In this document: one piece after another, positions 51,701 to 58,509 of the stretch
Layout of the letters: each line of letters starts with the position of its first letter
How positions within the stretch are numbered: position 1 is the first letter of the stretch
From: CAYMPH01 sp964392365
GTDB lineage: Bacteria > Spirochaetota > UBA4802 > UBA5550
NCBI GenBank assembly: GCA_964392365.1
Contig: CAYMPH010000014.1
Location: 1 to 64,000, forward strand
Direction of reading: 5' to 3'
DNA length: 64,000 nucleotides
The notes under the pieces: model-generated
Databases searched by the model: none
What the model was told of the DNA's origin: nothing
Seen by the model: only the letters and a program-made list of their open reading frames with translations
Program-made: the position numbers and the translations under genes

Positions 51701-54082
51701 AATTCGGAAGGCAGACCGGTTAAGGCGGATATTTCTCTCGGTGCAGTTGATGAATCGATTTACTACATAAGACGTGATCACACTCCGAAGATGGCGGATT
51801 ATTTTTACACGAAAATATCGAACTGGATCTTAACAAGTTATTCATTCCCGCTTTCCATTTTAGCCGGTGCAGGCAAGGATGGCAAAACCAAGGTAAGGGA
51901 AAAATTCGAGGACACTGCTTTCTGGAAGGCTGATATAAAAACAAATGCCGCAGGAATCGCTTACGCTGAATTCACTCTTCCGGATAATCTTACAACATGG
52001 AGACTCACTGCACGCGGACACGATCTGGATGGAAGAGTCGGCGAGAATATACAGAAATTTCTTGTAACTCAGGACCTGATTGCGCGCGTGGGCAAACCGA
52101 GATTTTTTACCGAGGGCGACACTGTAGGCATAATTGGTATTGTTAACAGCAATACAGACCGAGGTCTGGAAAACGTAAAAACAGAAATGAAAATTGACGG
52201 CAAAGAAACCAGACCTGACAAAGAAACAAAAATCAGCCTGCCGTCATTCGGAACTGCAAGAAATTTCTACACCTATAATGTGCCGGATAAAAAAACAGAA
52301 TCAACTCTTGAGTTTTCATCAGCCGCTGATGCTGAAGCTGCTGATGCTGTAAAATACACTGTTCCAGTTGAACGCAAAGGTTCAGCATACAAGCTCTATG
52401 GCACAGGAGACATGTCATTCAACAAAACAGTTGATATTTCACAGCTCAAAGAAAGCGATGATTTTGAATTTATACCTGAAAAAATTACAATATCAGTAAA
52501 TCCTTCTCCTGCGATTTCAATGATTCAGTCAATGAAGTTTCTGGATGAGTACCCTTACGGATGCATGGAGCAGACTATAAATAAATTTATTCCGAATCTT
52601 GCATTGATGAAACTCATGGAAAAAAATGATCTGGGTAAATTTATAGATAAAAAAATCAGCGCAAACCTTGATGATAAAGTTAAGGTTGGCATAGAAAAAG
52701 TGCAGGGATATCAGAACGAGGATGGAACCTGGGGCTGGTGGAACGGAGACAGGGGCAATGCTTTTTTAACAGGATACGTATTATACTCGCTTTATATCGC
52801 AAATTCGCAATCAAACACCAGCGTAAATTCTACAGTTGTAGAAAACGGCCTTACTGCTGTTAACAGAATTTTATCCGCCAGGGATATTGAAGGTCCGGAC
52901 GCATATGCATATTTATCATACATTTATGCTTTATGGGGGAAATGGAACGATTCAGGAATTAAAAAAATAATTTCTCTTAAAGAAAGAAATCCATATCAGC
53001 TTGCTTTTGCAATAAGGGCTATTTCAGCAGGAATTAAAAACAGAAAATTCAAAGGCGAAAATATCAAATTAATGGCAGATACTTTAAACACATTTCTCTC
53101 GGAACTAAAGGCTATGCAGAAAAAAGACGGCAGGGGAATTTTCTGGCAGAGTGCAGGATCGCAGAGATGGGACTGGCCTGGCGGAAATACTGAAATTACA
53201 GCCCACGTTTTAAGTGCGCTTGTTGAATCAGGCGATAAAAGCACGATTCCGTCGCAGATAGTCAAATCACTGTCCAACAGGGCAAGGGACGGTTCCTGGA
53301 CATCAACAAAGGAAACTGCTTCATCAATTTTTTCCATTATCGGATACATTGACGAAAACGGGATTGATATGAAACTGAAAGGCAATATTGATTTCAAACT
53401 TAACAGTGAGAAAATTACTAATGTAAAATACAATTTTGAAGAAAATAATGATTTATCAATGATGAAAAAAACAATCTCATTAAAAAATGACTCTGCAGTA
53501 AAAAATTTCACACTTGAAGCTGCAGGGGATGCAGGCGGAGACGCTTCATTTGACGCTGTAATAAGCGGAACTCTCAATTATAAAGCCAAAGGTTTTCTTT
53601 CAATATTTAAAACAGAAGATAAAAGTTTAAAAAATCTATCCAACGGAATATCAGTTCTTCGGACTTTCTCAGCTATTACGCGCGTGAGGGATCTCAACAG
53701 AACTGAATACCTTGTGCCGCAGAGCCTTGCGGATAGAAAAGAAATAAATGCAGGTGATGAAATTCTTGTAAAACTGAAGTTTGTTGCAGATGACGATTTC
53801 AAATATCTTGTTCTTGAAGATTTTCTTCCTTCAGGATTTGAAGTTACAAAGAAAAATGCTTATGACGACGCGCCTTTTGTGCATTCAGAAAGGTGGGACA
53901 ACAGGATGGTTTTTTTCTTTAATGATCTGAAAAAAGGCGAAGTTTATGAAACTGCATATATTGTTCGTGCGGAACTTCATGGAAAATTTATGGTGCGGCC
54001 TGCGCGGATGGAGTGCATGTACGAACCTACAATTCAGGGTTGGTCTGCTCCGGCAATTATTGAGGTGAAGAAAAAAGACTGA
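48731..54082 (+). CDS. Alpha-2-macroglobulin family lipoprotein with intact thioester
   Basis: A 1783-residue lipoprotein (signal ending FFSACVT). After the anchor come three carboxypeptidase-regulatory-like beta domains (about 40-330; IEGYILDSATGKGIKGARI, LTGIVKDLSGNPVKDAEV, ISGKVKVSGLDAPAVNVS), macroglobulin MG domains with the MG2 phrase (YFIYTERPVYRAGDTVYYK), a bait-like region, and the A2M segment EKFEDTAFWKADIKTNAAG. A thioester motif YPYGCMEQT follows (C1278, E1280, Q1281), then the alpha/alpha barrel (GWWNGDRGNAFLTGYVLYSL) and a receptor-like C-terminal domain. Such proteins trap proteases in the periplasm. The gene often neighbours pbpC, but none is here. TGGAG precedes the ATG. Confidence 0.92.
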   Translation: MIRKMFPVILLSAVFFSACVTATSTVKKDGTTVYNNSVKKIADKNIIEGYILDSATGKGIKGARIEIKNANKGIGYYLRESDSSGFFKIDDFIHQVRYVMEVSADGYVSYKESGNISSGSYTMNLEKEAILTGIVKDLSGNPVKDAEVKLSNRNYGEYGYTSRPQIALTNSEGIYVFNKLKKGSYQIYFTKSGYITENARIERVKSGETFRLPMVLTKPSSISGKVKVSGLDAPAVNVSITAKARQTYYVSTYPDGTFNIEDMKPGKYKLTISHEGFNTYYSGTITVTEGKLITDQNFEVTPKAPGVDINSYRYTFTPGDSLEFNLRTFRLETVRATIYKVPIKIFLAGGNLPDNANPENDGFEKVLSWEEAINEFRPYEWKYQSMQIKNPLATGGYCIEIKGAGNVVSRRYFTVSSIGVVVKRSPDTIFAYTSNLIDNSPVADAKISLFDSSPEKNKKYEFNQPSKIEELPTDILLGGKTDDNGIFSRKFKSAAHLTLLSVSPDGSYAICNTGSPQSFESEKTRYFIYTERPVYRAGDTVYYKIIGKTRKDRFVPVENRTIYYKIMNRDMQKVITEGELSLDDWGTVNGKLKLDSDTTLGDYEIFAGPDSGNLLSSGIFYVEQYRKPEYFIEITPSKAYFINGDTAEFKIESKYFFGAPLKNALVKYRFYETILSDRDGYWWEDSNSESRPYNRIKLEGEKYSDENGIVNIQLAAGTNTSDREITVEATVVDATNVSITETKTVKIGRGDFYIKINPSQNFYSSNEKKEIEIITLDHTGKAVSAAVSLDMYRYIWKPAQRVYVRETKPVFSRKISTDETGKKTIELPKKFELSGEFDFAAEALDRRDNKITASKIIWIYDTEGSVSASKFKNLEISLNNTELTGAKEITALVKSRFLDSYVCLTLEGRDIYETRVVKMTGNIVPVKFNIRQQYAPNLFLSAVMQRKKALYMTSAGISLPTKDTGLVISIKPENAKYKPGEKARVEIKVTNSEGRPVKADISLGAVDESIYYIRRDHTPKMADYFYTKISNWILTSYSFPLSILAGAGKDGKTKVREKFEDTAFWKADIKTNAAGIAYAEFTLPDNLTTWRLTARGHDLDGRVGENIQKFLVTQDLIARVGKPRFFTEGDTVGIIGIVNSNTDRGLENVKTEMKIDGKETRPDKETKISLPSFGTARNFYTYNVPDKKTESTLEFSSAADAEAADAVKYTVPVERKGSAYKLYGTGDMSFNKTVDISQLKESDDFEFIPEKITISVNPSPAISMIQSMKFLDEYPYGCMEQTINKFIPNLALMKLMEKNDLGKFIDKKISANLDDKVKVGIEKVQGYQNEDGTWGWWNGDRGNAFLTGYVLYSLYIANSQSNTSVNSTVVENGLTAVNRILSARDIEGPDAYAYLSYIYALWGKWNDSGIKKIISLKERNPYQLAFAIRAISAGIKNRKFKGENIKLMADTLNTFLSELKAMQKKDGRGIFWQSAGSQRWDWPGGNTEITAHVLSALVESGDKSTIPSQIVKSLSNRARDGSWTSTKETASSIFSIIGYIDENGIDMKLKGNIDFKLNSEKITNVKYNFEENNDLSMMKKTISLKNDSAVKNFTLEAAGDAGGDASFDAVISGTLNYKAKGFLSIFKTEDKSLKNLSNGISVLRTFSAITRVRDLNRTEYLVPQSLADRKEINAGDEILVKLKFVADDDFKYLVLEDFLPSGFEVTKKNAYDDAPFVHSERWDNRMVFFFNDLKKGEVYETAYIVRAELHGKFMVRPARMECMYEPTIQGWSAPAIIEVKKKD

Positions 54083-54127
54083 GTTTATTTAATGCGGCAA
54101 GTTAATTAATAATACAGGGAAAATCTG

Positions 54128-54159
54128 AAAAAGTGCGGGTAAAACATCCGCACTTTTTT
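54128..54159. terminator. Bidirectional terminator between A2M and ankyrin genes
   Basis: AAAAAGTGCGG and CCGCACTTTTT pair around a nine-base loop, with T-runs on both strands. It sits between convergent stops at 54082 and 54173. Confidence 0.9.
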
Positions 54160-54172
54160 ATACTCAATTATT

Positions 54173-55279
54173 CTATCGACCGCCCCTTGATTTAAGAATT
54201 GCCATGATTTCTACATTGCCGTTCATCATTGCATAATAATATGGAGTCTTGCCCATACTGTCTGCACGGTTAACATTCGCACCAGCATTCAGAAGAGCTA
54301 TTACCATATCAGGCTGAGCATGATATACAGCGCTCAGGAGCGCTGTTTCATCGCTGTTGTTAAGATTATCAAGCGAAGCTTTGAGGCGTATAAGCTCAAA
54401 AGCTGCATCAGTGCCGGATTTGTCTCGCAATGCGAATATAAGAGCTGTGGAGCCGTTCAACGGCCTGTGATCCATACGCGTAGAAGAATATTCAGCATTA
54501 ATTTTTGCACCGCGTTTTACAAGGTATCTTACAGTGTTTGCATGATTTTTTTCTGCAGCAAGCATTAGAACAGTTTTTTCCGACTGCTGGTCGCGAGCCT
54601 CAAGTTTGGCATCTTTTCCTGATACTATTGCAAACATTTTAGTCGTGTACCACTCAAGGTCATTGCCCTGAAGCCTGCCTCCATTTCGTACAATGAACTC
54701 AGCACCCTCGGCTCCTCCATTCTCAATAGAAGAAATTGCAGGGGACTGGCCTATACCGTTGATCTGGTTTACATCTGCGCCTTTTTTCAGCAGAAGTTCC
54801 ATTATATCCTTATAACCGTGAATGGCAGCTACAGTAAGGGCATTATTCCCCTGAGAATCGGACGAATTAATATCAACCCCCCGATTGAGCATTGATGCAG
54901 CTGCTTTTATGATTCCATAGAGGACACAGTAAATGTAAATTTTCGGAGCATCGTAATCGTCTTTAATTTCAGGTATAATCATGGGGCTATGATGAAGAGG
55001 TTTCATATGGGATTTATTTGCGCCTTTTGACAGAAGAAATTTTACAAGATCAGTCCGTCCATTTTCTGATGCTGTACTCAAAGCGGAGTAGCCGTTTATG
55101 TCTTTGATATTAATATCCACACCACTTGAAATCAGTGAATTAACAATATCTACATAGTTTCTCTCTGCTGCTGATAACATGATACGAGGTGTATCCTCAT
55201 CATCATTGATTGATGATGCAGATGCAAAAAGAGCCGATGATGAAATAACCAAAAAGACAAAAATCAATCTTAATGACAT
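54173..55279 (-). CDS. Exported ankyrin-repeat protein
   Basis: A 368-residue protein with a signal peptide (ending ALFASAS) and about eight ankyrin repeats. The repeats read like GYSALSTASENGRTDLVKFL, NNALTVAAIHGYKDIMELLL, KTVLMLAAEKNHANTVRYLV and TALLSAVYHAQPDMVIALL, with GADVNQ/GANVNR ends. Exported ankyrin proteins bind other proteins in the periplasm; some protect against peroxide or inhibit toxins. AAGGAG lies nine bases before the ATG. It is a single gene, and the partner cannot be guessed. The following 55280-55491 gap is AT-rich and shows nothing else. Confidence 0.88.
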   Translation of the reverse strand: MSLRLIFVFLVISSSALFASASSINDDEDTPRIMLSAAERNYVDIVNSLISSGVDINIKDINGYSALSTASENGRTDLVKFLLSKGANKSHMKPLHHSPMIIPEIKDDYDAPKIYIYCVLYGIIKAAASMLNRGVDINSSDSQGNNALTVAAIHGYKDIMELLLKKGADVNQINGIGQSPAISSIENGGAEGAEFIVRNGGRLQGNDLEWYTTKMFAIVSGKDAKLEARDQQSEKTVLMLAAEKNHANTVRYLVKRGAKINAEYSSTRMDHRPLNGSTALIFALRDKSGTDAAFELIRLKASLDNLNNSDETALLSAVYHAQPDMVIALLNAGANVNRADSMGKTPYYYAMMNGNVEIMAILKSRGGR

Positions 55280-55506
55280 AGATTTTACTCCTTATATGGT
55301 TCAGCTAATATAATAAATGAAGCAACAGCCAATACTGTAAAAAAGTCAGTAAATATCCTTTGAATAGAATCTGTTTTTTTATATTTTAAGAAATATGATT
55401 TGATAAGAGTGTTAATGTCAACGAAAAAGTGTTGTATTTTTTTTATTACTATTTTAATAACATTTCATTATGAAATAATAAAATTTCACTCAGGAGATGG
55501 TTCAAT

Positions 55507-55623
55507 ATCAGAAATAAAAAAATAAAATTCCGTTTTATTATAATTATAATTGCATCAGCTCTTTCTATAAATTTATACTGTTCAAAAGCTGCTGATGTGA
55601 AATTTAAACCGGGAGAGGTAAAA
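55507..55623 (+). pseudogene. Lipoprotein signal-peptide segment in frame with the hydrolase, without a normal start codon
   Basis: Directly upstream of and in frame with the hydrolase, the translation reads RNKKIKFRFIIIIIASA, then LSINLYCSKA. This is a typical lipoprotein signal with lipobox LYC. No ATG, GTG or TTG occurs in frame between the stop at 55471 and the GTG at 55597. An AGGAG (55492-55496) sits ten bases before an ATC codon (55507), where an ATG would be expected. Either ATC is used as a rare start, or the start codon was lost by mutation or sequencing error and the export signal is dead. Confidence 0.5.
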
Positions 55624-56412
55624 ATGAAAAATATTAATGTTGATCAATATAAAGTTTTTGATAAAGATGAAATCACTTCTTTTCTGTTCCATCCCAGAAA
55701 AGATAATTCCCTGATTGCTTCAGGCATACCAGTTCAAATTCCTGTTGATGAAACTGTGCGCATTGGGGCAGTTCTTCATCACGCCGGGGAAAATAATCCG
55801 TTCATTCTGTTCTTTCACGGAAATGGAGAAATTGCATCAGACTACGATGACCTTGCTCCATTTTTTACAAAACAGAAAATCAACTTTATGATTGCAGACT
55901 ACAGAGGGTATGGAACTTCAACCGGAAAACCGTCTGCATCATCAATGATCCATGACAGCCATTTTGTTTTTTCATATACAAAAAAATTGATGATGGAAAA
56001 AGGTTATACAGGAAAATTTATTATTATGGGACGTTCGCTTGGAAGCGCTTCAGCTCTTGAAATTGCGCAGAGCTATCCTGATGAAATAGATGCTATGATA
56101 ATTGAAAGCGGATTCGCTGATGTTATACCGCTTTTAAATCTGCTGGGAATAAACACTGCATCAGCAGGCATATCAGAAGATAAAGCTTTCATGCATACTG
56201 AGAAAATCAAGAAATGTAAAATGCCTACCCTTATAATTCACGCGGAAAGAGATCACATTATTCCGTACGATGACGGAAAATCGCTTTTTATAAACTCCGG
56301 TTCCAAAAATAAAAAAATGCTTACCATTCCGCAGGCGAATCACAATACTATCTTTGCATATGGAATGGAAGATTATATGAAAGCAGTAAGAACACTGATA
56401 GATTCACTTTAA
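55624..56412 (+). CDS. Alpha/beta hydrolase (BAAT/DAP2-like)
   Basis: A serine hydrolase of the alpha/beta fold, 262 residues from the ATG at 55624, which follows GGGAGAGG by five bases; a GTG at 55597 is also in frame. The oxyanion motif FFHGNGE, ADYRGYGTSTGKP, nucleophile elbow MGRSLGSAS (Ser), ESGFAD and the catalytic His region QANHNT are in order. IIHAERDHIIPYDDGKS carries the acid. Substrate unknown. A lipoprotein signal lies upstream in the same frame without a normal start codon, so the protein may originally have been exported. The last nine bases overlap the convergent SGNH gene. Confidence 0.85.
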   Translation: MKNINVDQYKVFDKDEITSFLFHPRKDNSLIASGIPVQIPVDETVRIGAVLHHAGENNPFILFFHGNGEIASDYDDLAPFFTKQKINFMIADYRGYGTSTGKPSASSMIHDSHFVFSYTKKLMMEKGYTGKFIIMGRSLGSASALEIAQSYPDEIDAMIIESGFADVIPLLNLLGINTASAGISEDKAFMHTEKIKKCKMPTLIIHAERDHIIPYDDGKSLFINSGSKNKKMLTIPQANHNTIFAYGMEDYMKAVRTLIDSL

Positions 56413-57009
56413 AAACCACGAGCTCCATTTATCCCACGAGCGGATTGCATCAGCTATCATTTCATATCCTCCTGAAACTGGATGATAACCGTCGCTGTAT
56501 TCATGGAACCGCTTCCATTTTTCATCATTCATAAGCATACTGCATAGATCAAAACATCCGGCATTAAAACTGCCGCATACTTTTTCAATATGTCCGGTGA
56601 GTTCAAGAATATTTTCTGAGAGTACCGCGTCTTTTACCGGCGGAGGTCCGATAAACAGTACTGAATAATTATTCGTAGCTTTTTCAAGAATTGCAGTTGT
56701 ATTTTCTATTGATTTTTGTAATAACAATCTGCGCATACCATCTTCGATTCTGCAGTCGTTGATCCCGTACGAAAATACAAGCCTTGTTTCAACACCTTCC
56801 TTCTGCCTTACAGAAGTTTCATGTTCCCAGCGATTAAGTACATCAGCGGAAGAATTGCCGCGGATTCCGAGATTATAGCAGGTGATTTCAAACCCTTTTT
56901 TTACTTCTTCACGGCACAGTCTTCCGGGCCAGCCGAGAAATTCTTCATCGCCGAAACCGTTTACAAGCGAATCACCGAAGAAACAGATACGTAAAGGCAA
57001 ATTATTCAT
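56404..57009 (-). CDS. SGNH/GDSL hydrolase
   Basis: A protein of about 201 residues of the SGNH hydrolase family (esterases, lipases, acyl hydrolases). Block I is RICFFGDSLVNGFGD (nucleophile Ser), block II has LGIRGNSS (Gly), block III is YGINDC (Asn), and block V is DGYHPVSGGYEMI (Asp and His). All four catalytic blocks are present, so it should be active. It has no signal peptide, so it is cytoplasmic. The frame opens at a GTG (57021); the ATG at 57009 is chosen for its standard beginning. It lies downstream of the TIR gene on the same strand (31 bases), so co-transcription is possible. Confidence 0.88.
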   Translation of the reverse strand: MNNLPLRICFFGDSLVNGFGDEEFLGWPGRLCREEVKKGFEITCYNLGIRGNSSADVLNRWEHETSVRQKEGVETRLVFSYGINDCRIEDGMRRLLLQKSIENTTAILEKATNNYSVLFIGPPPVKDAVLSENILELTGHIEKVCGSFNAGCFDLCSMLMNDEKWKRFHEYSDGYHPVSGGYEMIADAIRSWDKWSSWFLK

Positions 57010-57040
57010 GCTGAAGATCACTTCATAAATTTAAATAATA

Positions 57041-58330
57041 TTATTTATTTTCTTTATATGATTCGCGAATCAATTCAACAAGCAGAGTCCTGTATAGATC
57101 AGCTACTGATTTTTTCATAAACTCGCTGTTTGTTGAATCTATTTTTTTCTTAAGAGACTCTTTATATTTTGACTGGTATTCCAGAACAAGATTTTTCTTC
57201 CATGATACAACCAGTTCCTTTCTCTCTGAATAAAGCTTCTCAAGATTTTCAATAGACATTGTATCTATGCCGAGCCTTTTCATCTGAAGCTGGTCAGGAG
57301 TATTATTGCGGCACCTTGCAAGCTCTTCTTCTATCTGCACCATTTTCAGATCTTTGTCGCTGATTTTTTCATTTTTTTCAATAAAAGCCAGTTTCTGATC
57401 ACGGTTTAAATATGAAGTGCATTCGATTTTAAGATATTCTTTCTTTAAGGTGGAGTAGCGGTTAATAACATAAAAATAAATAAAATAAACAATGCTCCCC
57501 ATTATTGCAAAGCTGATAAGTGATGAAAGAACACCCTTCTTTACTGTAACATTAGGCCGTTCTGCCCGGGGCTTTCTGTTTTTCTGCCTTTCAATCTTTG
57601 CTTTTTCATTCTGTTCTTTCCGGGAATTAAGATCCGTTTCGAGTTTTTTCCAGCTCTTCTCATATAACGGCTTCTTTGCCTCAAAATTTTTCTTAAGATC
57701 TTCCTTCCAGTCAGTTCCAGGCGATGCGGTTTTTTTTGTGTTCCTGATGGTGTTTGCCACATCAGTTGCAAATTCAGCAAAAAATTTCAGCCTGGGGTGG
57801 TTTTTCAGGTCTTCTCGTTCAGGCAGCTTCGGACCGTCATCAGCTGCATTATGTTCATCAGATGCATCATCATGAACAGGATTAATCGGTTCATTCTTTG
57901 CGCGCTTAATAACCTTCTTAAGGGATTTGTTCATTTTGTTTTCAAACATGGAATATTCCATGCGGTACTTCATTATAGCCTGGATGTCGCCCATGCGCAG
58001 TTCCAGTCCTGAAGGCAGAGTTGTCTCTTCGAGATATATGGCTATAAAATCTTTATCAAGATTGAGTGCAAAGTTAATTTCATTTTTTACATTTTTTGAC
58101 GCAACAGCCCTTGGGGTGATGAACACTATAAACTGCCTGCACGCCTTAAGCGCTGCTGCGACTTCTTCAGGCCATTCATTTCCGGGATCGATTCCCTCGT
58201 CGTACCATACGCGGTACCCGGCTTCATGCCAGGATGTAATCAGCGGGTAAACAAGTTTTGAATCCTTATGCGCATAGCTGATAAAAAGATACGGCATATC
58301 GCCTGTATAGGCTTCAAATGGCGGTCTCAT
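57041..58330 (-). CDS. TIR-domain membrane protein
   Basis: A 429-residue protein from the ATG at 58330, which has GAGGAG about seven bases upstream; the TTG at 58345 lies within the ribosome site and is rejected. Residues 10-130 form a TIR_2 domain: PYLFISYAHKDSK, GYRVWYDEGIDPGNEW, IVFITPRAVASKNVKNE and IYLEETTL. The Glu at about 84 (KNEINFAL) matches the NADase residue of bacterial TIR enzymes. A Glu/Lys-rich linker and one membrane helix (about 280-298) follow, then a helical tail of some 125 residues. Single-helix TIR proteins often act as defence effectors. It lies directly downstream of the SLOG/cyclase gene, 179 bases after its stop, with a small repeat between. Confidence 0.85.
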   Translation of the reverse strand: MRPPFEAYTGDMPYLFISYAHKDSKLVYPLITSWHEAGYRVWYDEGIDPGNEWPEEVAAALKACRQFIVFITPRAVASKNVKNEINFALNLDKDFIAIYLEETTLPSGLELRMGDIQAIMKYRMEYSMFENKMNKSLKKVIKRAKNEPINPVHDDASDEHNAADDGPKLPEREDLKNHPRLKFFAEFATDVANTIRNTKKTASPGTDWKEDLKKNFEAKKPLYEKSWKKLETDLNSRKEQNEKAKIERQKNRKPRAERPNVTVKKGVLSSLISFAIMGSIVYFIYFYVINRYSTLKKEYLKIECTSYLNRDQKLAFIEKNEKISDKDLKMVQIEEELARCRNNTPDQLQMKRLGIDTMSIENLEKLYSERKELVVSWKKNLVLEYQSKYKESLKKKIDSTNSEFMKKSVADLYRTLLVELIRESYKENK

Positions 58331-58377
58331 AGATTTACTCCTCAAAGCTGATCAGTTTAATAATTACGGGAACATAT

Positions 58378-58456
58378 AAAAATCAGTTTTTTCTACCCCC
58401 ACTAACTCCCTCTCAAATAAGGGGGAGAATAAAAGAGGGGGTCAAAACTGATTTTT
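58378..58456. mobile_element. MITE-like element with 13-bp perfect terminal inverted repeats
   Basis: AAAAATCAGTTTT (58378-58390) and AAAACTGATTTTT (58444-58456) bound a 79-bp element. Its interior carries ACCCCC, CTCCCTC, GGGGGAG and GAGGGGGT, which also pair. It has no coding capacity. It lies in the gap between the cyclase and TIR genes and could carry a terminator-like hairpin. Confidence 0.5.
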
Positions 58457-58509
58457 ACCTATAAAGTGAACCCAAGGGAATGTCCATAAAATGTTTTATC
58501 GATATTCCC

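Noticed and set aside
52996..53577. A 193-codon antisense frame in the alpha-2-macroglobulin gene
   Set aside because: It lies entirely opposite a well-conserved coding region and has no ribosome site or domain.
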